From: Bacteroidota bacterium
Lineage (GTDB): Bacteria; Bacteroidota; Bacteroidia; Bacteroidales; Prolixibacteraceae
DNA: 64,000 nucleotides
Direction of reading: 5' to 3'
NCBI GenBank assembly: GCA_024278975.1
Contig: JAJRSD010000080.1
Span: forward strand, 58,129-122,128
This document shows, piece by piece, positions 24,748 through 33,754 of the stretch (positions are counted from its first letter, which is position 1; every line of letters begins with the position of its first letter). The translations under genes were made by a program, and so were the position numbers. The notes beneath the pieces are model-generated. The model was not told the origin of the DNA and ran no database searches. It saw nothing but the letters and a program-made list of their open reading frames with translations.

Positions 24748-25551
24748 TCATTCACCTTTCCCAAAAGTCTCCTCCGAAACCAAAAACACAACCGGTTTCC
24801 CCGAAACAGGATTGGTACGGGTAATTACAACAGTATTGTAAACTGCTTCAATATCTTTATAATTCAGAACTTCGTGGGGTAATCCTTTTTTACGCATCCT
24901 GCCGTTTTGCATCATAATTAGCGAGTCGCAATATTCGCCGGCAAGGTTTAAATCGTGAATTATCATCAAAACTGTTAAACTGAGTTCATTACTTAAGCGG
25001 CGAATTAAATTCAGTATTTGTACCTGGTGTGTAATATCGAGGTGCGAAGTTGGTTCGTCTAATAAGAGCAACTCAGGTTCCTGTGTTAACGCGCGGGCAA
25101 TTCCGGCAAGTTGCTGCTCGCCGCCACTAAGTGCATTCATATATTTATATTTTAACGGAGTTACACCTGTCAGTTCCATATATTTATTTGCAATGGTAAA
25201 GTCGTTTTTGGTTTCGAAAAACTGGAACTGTCTGCGATACGGAATACGCCCCATTAAAACATACTCTTCAACAGTCATACTTCCAACCTCTATGTTTTGT
25301 GTAACCACCGCCACATTTTGCGCCCGCTCTTTTAAACTCATTTGCTGAATGAATTTACCTTTCAGTTTTGAGTTGCCCGACAATGTTTCTAACTCGCCCG
25401 AAATACCGTTAAACAAAGTTGTTTTGCCTGAACCATTTGGACCAATTATTCCCACAAAATCTCCTTTTTCAATTTCAAAACTAATATCTTCGAGAACAAA
25501 CTTCCCGGGATATCCGCATGAAAAATCTTCTATTTTAAAAAAATGGTTCAT
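24748..25551 (-). CDS. btuD: Vitamin B12/iron-chelate ABC transporter ATPase (BtuD-like)
   Basis: 267 residues. Walker A GPNGSGKTTLF, signature LSGGEQQLAGIARAL, Walker B LLLLDEPTSHLD and switch His in MIIHDLNLAGEYC are all canonical for the FecE/BtuD class. It is the last gene of the riboswitch-led operon (btuF-, cobO-, btuC-, btuD-like), so cobalamin is the expected substrate although the sequence alone would fit siderophores. The C-terminus carries a short extension (RTNPVSGKPVVFLVSEE) also seen in other Bacteroidota BtuD proteins. Confidence 0.9.
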   Translation of the reverse strand: MNHFFKIEDFSCGYPGKFVLEDISFEIEKGDFVGIIGPNGSGKTTLFNGISGELETLSGNSKLKGKFIQQMSLKERAQNVAVVTQNIEVGSMTVEEYVLMGRIPYRRQFQFFETKNDFTIANKYMELTGVTPLKYKYMNALSGGEQQLAGIARALTQEPELLLLDEPTSHLDITHQVQILNLIRRLSNELSLTVLMIIHDLNLAGEYCDSLIMMQNGRMRKKGLPHEVLNYKDIEAVYNTVVITRTNPVSGKPVVFLVSEETFGKGE

Positions 25552-25558
25552 TATTTTT

Positions 25559-26584
25559 TCAATTCAACTTAAAGTGAGATTTTGAACGACTTAAAACCAC
25601 AATAAAAACCAAGCCACCCACAAACCCTGTAATTACACCAATTGGCAATTCGTTTGGAGAAATTATGGTTCGTGCAACTGTATCGCTGAGAATTAAAAAT
25701 ATTGCACCACCAATAAACGAGCTCCCAATAATAATCCGATAATCGTTACCAATTATCAACCGTATTAAATGCGGAATTACCAAACCCACAAAACCAATTA
25801 CACCAGCTACAGAAACTGCAATTCCGGTTAATAATGAGGCAACAATAAATAGTAGTTTTACAGTTACTTTTGTATTTATACCGAGATGTTTAGCCCGCAT
25901 TTCGCCCAAACGCAAGGCATTTAATGGCTGTGCAAAAAAGTATGTTAGTACCAATCCTGCAAGCGACGAATAGATTGCAATTTTTATAAGCATCATATTC
26001 GACTCGTCGAGCGAACCCATCACCCAAAAAACAATACTTTGTAAATTATCACTTGTGGTAATCGACATCAGAAACATCATTGCCGCCGATGCCACAAAAC
26101 TCACCATCACCCCAATTAACAGCATACTATTCACACTTAATCCGCCTTTTTTTACACTTAAAAAATATACTAAAAAAAGGGTGATCATCGCACCAACAAA
26201 ACCCGAAATTGGCAGGATAACAAAACTCGCGGCATGAAATCCAAAAACAATGGCAATTGCAACTCCCAAAGCTGCACCGCCCGAAATTCCCAAAGTATAA
26301 GGTTCTACAAGCGGGTTTCGATAAATACCTTGCAAAATTGCACCCGATAAACTAAGTCCACCGCCAACAGCAATTGCAAGTATTAATCGCGGCAACCGTA
26401 TTTTGGTAAGAACAGTATATTCGATACTGTTTTTATCCGACAAAACAGCAAATAACTCTGTCCTCGAAATTTTCACTTCGCCCGATGATAGCGAAATAAC
26501 AACAGAAATTAGCAGCAGCAAAAGCAGTGCTGCAATAAAAAAAATCCAATTTATATATTTTCGTTGCATTATGTCAATACTCAA
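25559..26584 (-). CDS. btuC: Vitamin B12 ABC transporter permease (BtuC-like)
   Basis: 341 residues with about ten transmembrane helices, FecCD family. Typical phrases are RLPRLILAIAVGGGLSLSGA, then NPLVEPYTLGISGGAALGV, and near the end GFVGLVIPHLIRLIIGNDYR. It overlaps the adenosyltransferase gene by 11 bp; a second Met five codons in would remove the overlap. It forms the channel used with the BtuD-like ATPase. Confidence 0.92.
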   Translation of the reverse strand: MSIDIMQRKYINWIFFIAALLLLLLISVVISLSSGEVKISRTELFAVLSDKNSIEYTVLTKIRLPRLILAIAVGGGLSLSGAILQGIYRNPLVEPYTLGISGGAALGVAIAIVFGFHAASFVILPISGFVGAMITLFLVYFLSVKKGGLSVNSMLLIGVMVSFVASAAMMFLMSITTSDNLQSIVFWVMGSLDESNMMLIKIAIYSSLAGLVLTYFFAQPLNALRLGEMRAKHLGINTKVTVKLLFIVASLLTGIAVSVAGVIGFVGLVIPHLIRLIIGNDYRIIIGSSFIGGAIFLILSDTVARTIISPNELPIGVITGFVGGLVFIVVLSRSKSHFKLN

Positions 26585-27107
26585 TTCCTACTCTGCTATG
26601 AACTCCGTTATCGTAGGGATGTTTTTCGTTTGTTAAAACCGTCACATAATCTGCCATCTCCTTTAAACCTTCGGTAGCTCCCCTGCCTGTTAAAACTAAT
26701 TCCATTTCAACAGGTTTATTTTTGATAAAAGTAAACAATTCCTCATCGGAAATATAACCACAGGCAATTGCAATTAATATTTCGTCGAGCACCAGCAATT
26801 GTGTTTTATTTGTTTGAATAAAACTCTGGAGTTCGGTCAATCCATTTTTTGTTGATAACTGATACTCTTCGTGCGAAATTTGTGGATTTGCCAAAGGCAT
26901 TCCTTCTGAAATTGAAAATACAACCGCCCCCTGTTTTTTAAGCATAGTTATCTCGTTATATCCACAACTATTTGGCAGCTTAAAAAACGATGCAAAAACA
27001 ACATTAAACCCATGCCCCAACGCTCTTATAGAAAGACCTATTGCTGCCGTTGTTTTTCCTTTTCCATCGCCAGTATAAATATGTACCAAACCTTTATTTT
27101 GCTTCAT
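26574..27107 (-). CDS. cobO: Cob(I)yrinic acid a,c-diamide / cobalamin adenosyltransferase (CobO/BtuR type)
   Basis: 177 residues. The P-loop GDGKGKTTAAIGLSIRALG lies at residues 13-31, and the C-terminal ELVLTGRGATEGLKEMADYV is the family hallmark. It attaches the 5'-deoxyadenosyl group to imported corrinoids in the cytoplasm. Placed between the binding protein and the permease in the B12 operon, it couples uptake to activation. The ATG is 3 bp after the upstream stop. Confidence 0.95.
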   Translation of the reverse strand: MKQNKGLVHIYTGDGKGKTTAAIGLSIRALGHGFNVVFASFFKLPNSCGYNEITMLKKQGAVVFSISEGMPLANPQISHEEYQLSTKNGLTELQSFIQTNKTQLLVLDEILIAIACGYISDEELFTFIKNKPVEMELVLTGRGATEGLKEMADYVTVLTNEKHPYDNGVHSRVGIEY

Positions 27108-27110
27108 TTT

Positions 27111-28052
27111 TTATTGACTTACAAATTTATATACATCAGTAAAAGCTTTCAAGAAAGCCACAGGTGTAGGACTGCAAGCTGTTTCAGAATCAATAAGAAA
27201 AACTTTGTCGTTTTTTGCAGCGCTAATACCATGGTAACTTTCCCAGATATTTTGTTCTTTAATTCCAAACCCTCCCATTGTCGCAACAATTATTATATCA
27301 GGGTTTTTCAGTAAAATACTTTCGCGTGTCATTGTTCCTTTTGTCATTCCGTTTGCAATATTTTCGCCATTACAAAACAAAATATAATCGTTCATAAATG
27401 TATTTTCCAAGACAGTAAAAATAGGATTTGAACCCAACTGAAAGAATATTTTTGGGTGATTTTGAATCGCCGAACACTTTTGTTTTAAACTATCAACACT
27501 CTGTTTTATTTGTTGAATAATTTTGTGCGCTGAATCTTCGGCACCAACTAATTTCCCAATTTGTAGGGTTTGTTTGCAAATTTCGTCGAAAGATTTTGGT
27601 GAAGGAATAACCACTACTTTTAGTCCAAGTTTTTTCATGGCTTCCACGTCTTGATGTTTGGTCATTAACATTGTTAAAACCAAATCGGGTTGCAGTGCAA
27701 ATATTTTTTCAACATTTACATCTACTGTGGAGCCAATTTGCTCAACACCATCAGAAACTGCTTGCGTACAATAACTTGTACAACCAACTAACTTATCTTC
27801 GGCACCCAGTAAATAAATATTTTCGGTAATCGATGGTGCCAGCGAAATTACTTTTTTTACGTTTTGAGAGAAACTGAAAAATGAGAGAAATAATAGAAGA
27901 ACTGTAACCAATAATTTATGGAAACCTGATCTGTCATTTCTAAAGAGGCACGACTGAGAAATCTCTCGCTTTGAATAGTCAGATTTCTCCTCCTTCGTCG
28001 TCGAAATGACAGCAATATTACAATGGTCGCTTTTATCTTGAAAAAAACTCAT
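27111..28052 (-). CDS. btuF: Periplasmic cobalamin-binding protein (BtuF-like) with a repeat element in its N-terminus
   Basis: The mature part (from about residue 62, SQNVKKVISLAPSITENIYLLGAE) is a normal class III periplasmic binding protein: LVGCTSYC, VNVEKIFALQPDLVL, and the C-terminal NDKVFLIDSE. A hydrophobic signal-peptide core (LLVTVLLLFLSFFSFSQ) lies at residues 46-62, too far from the start. Residues about 15-41 are translated from the 80-bp inverted repeat at 27932-28011. The only in-frame ATG before the signal peptide is at 28050-28052; a TTG at 27913-27915 would give a conventional signal peptide. Which start is used is unclear. Confidence 0.8.
   Translation of the reverse strand: MSFFQDKSDHCNIAVISTTKEEKSDYSKREISQSCLFRNDRSGFHKLLVTVLLLFLSFFSFSQNVKKVISLAPSITENIYLLGAEDKLVGCTSYCTQAVSDGVEQIGSTVDVNVEKIFALQPDLVLTMLMTKHQDVEAMKKLGLKVVVIPSPKSFDEICKQTLQIGKLVGAEDSAHKIIQQIKQSVDSLKQKCSAIQNHPKIFFQLGSNPIFTVLENTFMNDYILFCNGENIANGMTKGTMTRESILLKNPDIIIVATMGGFGIKEQNIWESYHGISAAKNDKVFLIDSETACSPTPVAFLKAFTDVYKFVSQ
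27932..28011. mobile_element. 80-bp MITE-like copy of the TGTCATTTC element
   Basis: Ends TGTCATTTCTAAAGAGGCAC and, on the minus strand, TGTCATTTCGACGACGAAGG, each running to GAGAAATCT(C) or AGAAATCTG about 30 bases inward. This leaves only about 14 bp in the middle. The ends match the GIY-YIG-bearing element at 4116-4557. It lies inside the reading frame of the btuF-like gene. Confidence 0.8.
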
Positions 28053-28144
28053 TCAAAAAAATTGTTTTGCCGGAAAAAAAAGATAGAAATCATTGTGATA
28101 ATTCCCAAAACTTTCACCCGAAGTTTGTTAATCTATACTTTTAT

Positions 28145-28286
28145 TGGTAGGTCTTCTGACTCATCCTCCGATTGTTGCCTTCCCATTCAAAAAAACAGTG
28201 GCGTGAGTTACAATCAATAATGGATTTACAGCTGCGGGTACAGTCCCGGTTTTTCACCGGATTCCCTTTAAGCGAAATATTCGCAA
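28145..28286 (-). promoter_or_regulatory. Cobalamin riboswitch
   Basis: Read on the minus strand the class I cobalamin aptamer elements come in order: AAAGGGAATCCGGTG, then ACCGGGACTGTACCCGCA, then GCCACTG, GGGAAGGC, and GATGAGTCAGAAGACCTACC. The last is followed by the btuF-like gene about 90 bp on. Adenosylcobalamin or methylcobalamin binding should switch off the uptake operon. Confidence 0.96.
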
Positions 28287-28298
28287 CCAACTTTTCGA

Positions 28299-28306
28299 CA
28301 AAGGTA
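28299..28306 (-). promoter_or_regulatory. -7 element of the B12 operon
   Basis: TACCTTTG on the minus strand, 13 bp before the first riboswitch conserved element. A -33 box is weak (TCTG 17 bp further upstream). Confidence 0.55.
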
Positions 28307-28318
28307 GGAAAAGTTTTT

Positions 28319-28461
28319 AGTCGCAGATGGTAGAAAAGAAGAAAGTTTTCAGTCTCAGTCGCAGTTTTCAGAAAGAGAGGAAAAGGAAAGTTGGCAGTCA
28401 CGGTCGCAGTTTTCAGAAAGAGAGGAAAAGGAAAGTTGGCAGTCACAGTTGCAGTTTTCAG
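28319..28461 (-). repeat. 45-bp tandem repeat of the ACTGNN family
   Basis: GCAGTTTTCAG starts at 28361, 28406 and 28451, an exact 45-bp period over about three units. On the minus strand each unit is ACTGNN-type words plus a CTTTCCTTTTCCTCTCTTTC tract, clearly the same design as the 43-bp repeat at 8945-9076, 19 kb away. Confidence 0.8.
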
Positions 28462-28565
28462 TTAGGGAGACTCTAGATACAGTCTTTCTCAATGCTCTAA
28501 CTATCCAATTCCTTCTTTGTGAAACTTCGTGTAAACCTTTGAGAAACTTTGTGATTAATCTTTTT

Positions 28566-28673
28566 ACTGTGACTGAGACTGTGACTGAGACTGTGACTGA
28601 AACTGGTACTGAAACTGGTACTGAAACTGGTACTGAAACTGGTACTGAAACTGGTACTGAGACTGGTACTGAG
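28566..28673 (+). repeat. Array of 18 ACTGNN hexamers
   Basis: Eighteen uninterrupted six-base units beginning ACTG. The last two bases run TG, AG, TG, AG, TG, then AA alternating with GT five times, then AG, GT, AG. The GT/AA alternation gives a 12-bp higher-order period. It lies between the riboswitch and truA, downstream of the truA stop. The rest of 28462-28734 shows nothing else. Confidence 0.9.
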
Positions 28674-28734
28674 ACTATTTTCTATTCTTCAAATGTTTCC
28701 TTTGGGGGACGAGCGAAGCGGAGGGGCTTTTTTC

Positions 28735-29475
28735 CTACTCCGGATACTCAATATCAACCAAAAACAAACCCTGCGCGGGAGCAGAAGCACCGGCAGCACC
28801 GCGGTCTTTAGATTCTATTATTTTTTTGAAATTATCAACAGACAATTTTCCTTGTCCAACTTCAAGCAGAGTTCCAACAATTGCACGAACCATATTTCTT
28901 AAAAACCGGTCGGCTTTAATTGTAAAAATTAGCTGACTGTTTTCTTGTTCCCATTCAGCAATAAATATTTTACAATTGTTGGTTTTTACGTCGGTATGTA
29001 AACGGCTGAAACTTGTAAAATTCTTATTATCAAACAAGATCTTTGCAGCTTTATTCATTTTAGAAATATCGAGTGGCAACAAATATTTATACGCAAATTC
29101 AGTTTTAAATGGATTTTTTTTAGTTGAAATAAAATATTTATATGTACGATAAAGTGCGGAAAAACGGGCATGCAATTCGTTGTCAACCTTCCAAATTTTC
29201 TGAACAGCAATATCAGACGGTAAAAAGCTATTCAGTTTATGAACTAATTTTTGGGTCTCTATTTCTGAATCAGGCGAATCGAAATGAAGTACAAAAAACG
29301 ATGCATGAACTCCGGTATCAGTCCGCCCCGCTCCCACCACTACAATCTTTTGACGTAAAATTATTGTCAACGCATTTTCCATTACTTCCTGAACCGAAAT
29401 AGCATTTGGCTGAATTTGCCAACCGTGGTAGTTGGTTCCTTTGTAACTTAATTGCAAAAAGTAACGTTGCTGCAT
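28735..29475 (-). CDS. truA: tRNA pseudouridine(38-40) synthase
   Basis: Started at the Met at 29473-29475 (MQQRYFLQLSYKGTNYHGWQ...), which fits the usual TruA N-terminus; an upstream in-frame ATG at 29494-29496 would add seven residues. Length is then 246 residues. The catalytic Asp lies in GAGRTDTGVHAS. RADRFLRNMVRAIVGTLLEV is the conserved C-terminal motif. It modifies U38-40 in the anticodon arm of tRNAs. Monocistronic. Confidence 0.96.
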   Translation of the reverse strand: MQQRYFLQLSYKGTNYHGWQIQPNAISVQEVMENALTIILRQKIVVVGAGRTDTGVHASFFVLHFDSPDSEIETQKLVHKLNSFLPSDIAVQKIWKVDNELHARFSALYRTYKYFISTKKNPFKTEFAYKYLLPLDISKMNKAAKILFDNKNFTSFSRLHTDVKTNNCKIFIAEWEQENSQLIFTIKADRFLRNMVRAIVGTLLEVGQGKLSVDNFKKIIESKDRGAAGASAPAQGLFLVDIEYPE

Positions 29476-29562
29476 CGAAAAAATATTTAAGGTCAAAAGT
29501 AATCGAATAATACGAAAAGAGAATTATAGCTTGTAAACAAGTTGAATAATTGTGTTACTATT

Positions 29563-32292
29563 TTATTCAACCGAATAACTAAAAGAATAACTACCCGACC
29601 CAATTTCAAAGATCACGGCATTTCCCAGTTGTTTTCCTCCTGATAATTTTTTGCTATTTAAAACTGAATTTACTTTTACATTCTTTAGTTTTACAGAAGG
29701 CAAAGTAACTGTTGCAGTGGTATTTGCAGGCACTTCAACGGTATAAACGAACTCACCATCAGTAAGTTTCCAATCCGATTTAATTTCACCGAACATTGAC
29801 TGAAAATTAGCAGATACATAATCCAACTCTCCACCAAAATGCGGATTCAACAAAATATGTTTATAGCCCGGATTTTTAATATCAATATTAATTCCGGCAA
29901 CGTAACTGTAAAGCCACTCGCCAATTGCGCCATACGCATAATGGTTAAAACTATTCATTCCTACATTCTGAAACGTACCATCTGGTTTTTGCCCGTCCCA
30001 ACGTTCCCAAATAGTTGTAGCACCCTGTGTTACAGGATATAACCACGACGGATACTCTTTTCGGTTTAATAACATAAAAGCCAAATCGTCGCGACCAATA
30101 TTAGAAAGGGTACTGCAAAGAAGTGGAGTTCCCAAAAAACCGGTTGTAAGATGTTTGAATTTTTCAACATCGGCAGCAATATAACCGGCTGCTTTTTCCA
30201 CTAAATCATCGGGCATCAAACCAAACGAAAGAGCCAGTGCATAAGCAGTTTGAGTGTGCGAAACCAACCTTCCGTTGGGAGTTATAAATTCATCGGCAAA
30301 CGCTTTTTTAATACTTTTTGCCAGCTTTTTGTATTTCTCCGCATCAGATGTTTTTCCGAGAATTTTGGCAATTTTGCTGGTGAGATTTGTTGTATAACAA
30401 TAGTATGCAGTTGCTATCAAATCTTTTTCGGTTGTTGCTCCCGGATAACTTGAACTTGTTGAAGCAAAAGCCAGCCAATCGCCAAAATGTGGGTCGCCGG
30501 TCCATAAAAAGTCATCTCCTGCACGGGTTTCCATATATTTTACCCACTTTGTAATTGCCGAATAATTCTCTTCCAAAATTCGTTTGTCGCCATAAATTCG
30601 ATAAACTGTCCACGGAATAATTGCAACCGCATCTGCCCAGCCGGTTGCGCCACCGTCGCCATTTAAAACATCAGGAATTACGTGTTGAACTTTTCCGTTT
30701 GGAAGTTGGTCGGCAACAAAATCTTTCATCCACTTTGTATAAAATGCCGAGACATCGAAATTATAAGCCGCAGTCATACTAAATGCCTGTGCATCGCCGG
30801 TCCAGCCAAGACGTTCGTCGCGCTGTGGACAGTCGGTTGGTACATCGAGGAAATTTCCTTTTTGCCCCCATTGAATATTATGTTGCAATTGATTTATAAG
30901 CGGATTAGAACAGCTAAAAGTTCCGGTTGGTTTCATTTCTGAGTGAATTACAATACCGGTTACATCGCCTAAATTCGGTGCTTCTGCCAATCCTTCCAAC
31001 ATCACAAACCTAAACCCATGAAAAGTAAAATGAGGCTCGTAAATTTCCACTCCATCACTTTTTTTAATATATGTATTTGTGACTTTTGCTGCACGTAAAT
31101 TAGCGGTGTAGAAATTCCCCTCTTTATCAAGTACTTCGGCAAATTTCATTCGAATAGTATCACCTTTGTTTCCCTTAATTTTCACACGAATCCAACCAAC
31201 CATATTTTGTCCCATATCAAGAACCGTTTCACCTTTGGGAGTAGTAATTAATTCAATGGCAGAAATCTCCTCAATTGCCTTAACAGGAACTCCCTGAGGT
31301 GCAACCAAAATATCTTTTGAATGATTTACTTCTGCTACATTTTGCCAGTTTCCATCGTCAAAACCTGTTTTGTTCCACCCATCCATTTCAAGTCGGGAAT
31401 CATACAATTCGCCGTTATAAATATCCGACTCTAAAATTGGTCCGTTACTAACTTTCCAGTTTTTATTACTTACAATAGTTTCACTCGAACCATCAGTATA
31501 TTCAATTTTAATTTGAATTAAAAGTGCAAGTTTATCGCCATAATAACTGTGCTGACCCCGGAATCCAATATTTCCACGATACCAGCCATCGCCAACAATT
31601 GCACCAATTGCATTATTTTTTTGAATCATTGAAGTAACATCGTAAACCTGATATTGCAGCCGTTTATTGTAACTTGTCCAGCCCGGTGTAAATAGCTGGT
31701 CTCCAACTTTTTCGCCATTTAAAAACAGTTCAAAAAGCCCGAGCGAAGTTGCATAAATACGTGCTGACTTTATCTTCTTCGCCGCATCAAATTCATTTCT
31801 GTAATATTGTGCAGGGCGCGAACTTCCGTCATACTCTTTCTCGTTTGGCATTGTAATCCACGAGGCAGTCCACGAAGCAGTTTCCAGAATTCCCATCTCC
31901 CAAAAAGCGGGTTCACTCCAGTCGCTTGCTTTTTTATTGTTATCCCAAACCCGAACTTGCCAATAAACACGTTCCATCGATTTTAGGGCAGCACCCTCAT
32001 AATTTATATTTACCGATTTGTCGGATTCAACTTTTCCTGTTAACCAAAGTTGTTTACTTTTTTTCGAAAGATTTTTTATTGAACCCGCAGCACGAATTTC
32101 ATAAGCTGTTTGCATTATATTATCCTCGTCGGAAATAAGCTGCCAGCTTAAACGTGGTGTTTTAATATCGATACCAATTGGATTTTCATGGTATTCGGTT
32201 ACTAATTTTACTACTTGTGTTTTAGCATTTGTAACAGTTGAAATTACAAAAGCCAGTAAAAACATTGTTGAAATTTGAATTAAGTGTTTCAT
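29563..32292 (-). CDS. GH78 alpha-L-rhamnosidase
   Basis: 909 residues with a signal peptide (about 1-23, ending TNA). The order is typical for GH78: a beta-rich N-terminal domain starting LVTEYHENPIGIDIKTPRLS, the rhamnosidase N domain (WTASWITMP.. about 145, YATSLGLFELFLNGEKVGDQ), a central concanavalin-like part, then the (alpha/alpha)6 catalytic barrel. The acid/base region DVPTDCPQRDERLGWTGDAQ is intact and the second Glu is in ATTIWERWDG. Releases L-rhamnose from glycosides such as rhamnogalacturonan side chains or ulvan-type glycans. Last gene of an operon with rhaM and rhaT. Confidence 0.95.
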   Translation of the reverse strand: MKHLIQISTMFLLAFVISTVTNAKTQVVKLVTEYHENPIGIDIKTPRLSWQLISDEDNIMQTAYEIRAAGSIKNLSKKSKQLWLTGKVESDKSVNINYEGAALKSMERVYWQVRVWDNNKKASDWSEPAFWEMGILETASWTASWITMPNEKEYDGSSRPAQYYRNEFDAAKKIKSARIYATSLGLFELFLNGEKVGDQLFTPGWTSYNKRLQYQVYDVTSMIQKNNAIGAIVGDGWYRGNIGFRGQHSYYGDKLALLIQIKIEYTDGSSETIVSNKNWKVSNGPILESDIYNGELYDSRLEMDGWNKTGFDDGNWQNVAEVNHSKDILVAPQGVPVKAIEEISAIELITTPKGETVLDMGQNMVGWIRVKIKGNKGDTIRMKFAEVLDKEGNFYTANLRAAKVTNTYIKKSDGVEIYEPHFTFHGFRFVMLEGLAEAPNLGDVTGIVIHSEMKPTGTFSCSNPLINQLQHNIQWGQKGNFLDVPTDCPQRDERLGWTGDAQAFSMTAAYNFDVSAFYTKWMKDFVADQLPNGKVQHVIPDVLNGDGGATGWADAVAIIPWTVYRIYGDKRILEENYSAITKWVKYMETRAGDDFLWTGDPHFGDWLAFASTSSSYPGATTEKDLIATAYYCYTTNLTSKIAKILGKTSDAEKYKKLAKSIKKAFADEFITPNGRLVSHTQTAYALALSFGLMPDDLVEKAAGYIAADVEKFKHLTTGFLGTPLLCSTLSNIGRDDLAFMLLNRKEYPSWLYPVTQGATTIWERWDGQKPDGTFQNVGMNSFNHYAYGAIGEWLYSYVAGINIDIKNPGYKHILLNPHFGGELDYVSANFQSMFGEIKSDWKLTDGEFVYTVEVPANTTATVTLPSVKLKNVKVNSVLNSKKLSGGKQLGNAVIFEIGSGSYSFSYSVE

Positions 32293-32314
32293 TTTATTTA
32301 TGGTTTAGTTAAAT

Positions 32315-32629
32315 TTATTTCATATAAAAAATCTCGTCAAGCATTTTGGTTACAGGCGAATTGTCAGGATTTGTCTCCATAACATCAGCCATAAAAGCCC
32401 ACCATTTTTTAATTATTTCTGTCTCTCCCAAATCCTGCGAACTTCCATCTCCCGAAACTTTCTGAAAACCAAAAAGAGTATTCGTGCTTTCGTCAATAAA
32501 TATTGAATATTCATTTATACCCGAATCTTTTAATAATTGTTTTAGTTCAGGCCAAATTTCGTTATGCCGTTTTATGTACTCTCTTTTTTGACCTTCGTTC
32601 AGGTGCATTTTAAAAGCTATTCGTTTCAT
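32315..32629 (-). CDS. rhaM: L-rhamnose mutarotase
   Basis: 104 residues, exactly the usual length. The conserved start MKRIAFKMHLNEGQKREYIK, with RHNEIWPEL (active-site His), the LFGFQKV strand and KKWWAFMADVM are all RhaM features. Interconverts alpha- and beta-L-rhamnopyranose. Located between the rhamnosidase and the rhamnose transporter. Confidence 0.96.
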   Translation of the reverse strand: MKRIAFKMHLNEGQKREYIKRHNEIWPELKQLLKDSGINEYSIFIDESTNTLFGFQKVSGDGSSQDLGETEIIKKWWAFMADVMETNPDNSPVTKMLDEIFYMK

Positions 32630-32701
32630 ATTCTCAGAAATTTAGATTGTTAGCACAAATATCAAGCTAAAGAAACGCACATTAAAATTAAACTTTTCTT
32701 T

Positions 32702-33754
32702 TTACATCGAATTTCCGATACCCACCAAAACAACCGACAATAAAATTACAGTAATTCCAGCAGTAATTGTCCATTTAGTTTTTTGTGCAACGCCTGTCCA
32801 CTCTTTACGGTAGATACCCCACATATTTGCAGTTAAAATTATTGTTGACATGTGTAAAATCCACGAGCTTGCACCATTGCCCAGTTTGCTTTCTCCCATT
32901 CCGTAAAAGAAAAACTGCAGGAACCAGATTGTTCCGGCTAATCCGGCAAACATTATATTTTTTGAAATCGGTGTTGCTTTATTGACAAAATCTTTATACG
33001 AACCATTTCTCAAACTAAGAATGGTTGTCCAGATTAAATTGGTGGTTAAGCCGCCCCAAAGAATAACTACAAAAGTTACGTTATTTTGAAACAGGGGATT
33101 AAAACCCGCTACAACGGCAGCTTCTGCAAGTGGTTTTCCTGCCTCGATTCCGAAGTTAAAAAACGAACTTAAAATACCGGAAAGAACTGCAATTATCAGC
33201 CCTTTTACAAGACTAAATTCAGCAACACTTTTTTTCTGCTCCTCCTCGGTAAGTTCTTTCTCCTTCATCATTCCTGCTTTTCCGGAAAGTCCTATTCCGA
33301 CTAAGCAGACAAAAACACCAAGCAAAACAAGTTGCCCGCCGGGTGTTGCCAACATATCGGTAAACGAAGTTTTTCCAATGGTAGGATTTATATTGTAATA
33401 TATCGATGGAACAATTGCACCAAACGCAGCGCAAAAACCAAGAACAACAGAATTACCCAGCGACATTCCCAGATACCGCACTCCCAATCCGTACGACAAA
33501 CCACCAACTCCCCAAAGCAAACCCATTAAAAAAGTTATAAATAAAATTTGGGTTGAACTTGCAGCAATAATTTCGGCAAAGCCGGGTACAGTTAAATATG
33601 CAGCGAGAGGCGGCACAATTAACCACGAAAAAACTCCGCCAACAATCCAGTAACTTTCCCACGCCCAACCTTTTACTTTGTTGAAAGGCATATAAAAACT
33701 TCCTGAGGCAAATCCTCCTATCGAGTGATACAGAACTCCTAAAAGTGCATGCAT
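32702..33754 (-). CDS. rhaT: L-rhamnose/H+ symporter
   Basis: 350 residues, about ten transmembrane segments. The start MHALLGVLYHSIGGFASGSF, with YMPFNKVKGWAWESYWIV and FLMGLLWGVGGLSYGLGVRY, is the RhaT signature. Imports the rhamnose released outside or in the periplasm. First gene of the operon rhaT-rhaM-GH78. The catabolic genes (isomerase, kinase, aldolase) are not in this window. Confidence 0.95.
   Translation of the reverse strand: MHALLGVLYHSIGGFASGSFYMPFNKVKGWAWESYWIVGGVFSWLIVPPLAAYLTVPGFAEIIAASSTQILFITFLMGLLWGVGGLSYGLGVRYLGMSLGNSVVLGFCAAFGAIVPSIYYNINPTIGKTSFTDMLATPGGQLVLLGVFVCLVGIGLSGKAGMMKEKELTEEEQKKSVAEFSLVKGLIIAVLSGILSSFFNFGIEAGKPLAEAAVVAGFNPLFQNNVTFVVILWGGLTTNLIWTTILSLRNGSYKDFVNKATPISKNIMFAGLAGTIWFLQFFFYGMGESKLGNGASSWILHMSTIILTANMWGIYRKEWTGVAQKTKWTITAGITVILLSVVLVGIGNSM

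Noticed and set aside
28319..28461. Possible CRISPR array because of a regular 45-bp period
   Set aside because: The whole 45-bp unit is repeated end to end with no unique spacers, only about three units exist, and no cas genes are in the window.
28449..28811. Open frame of 120 codons rich in TETGTETG
   Set aside because: It is only the translation of the ACTGNN array and part of the reverse strand of truA; no start context or homology.
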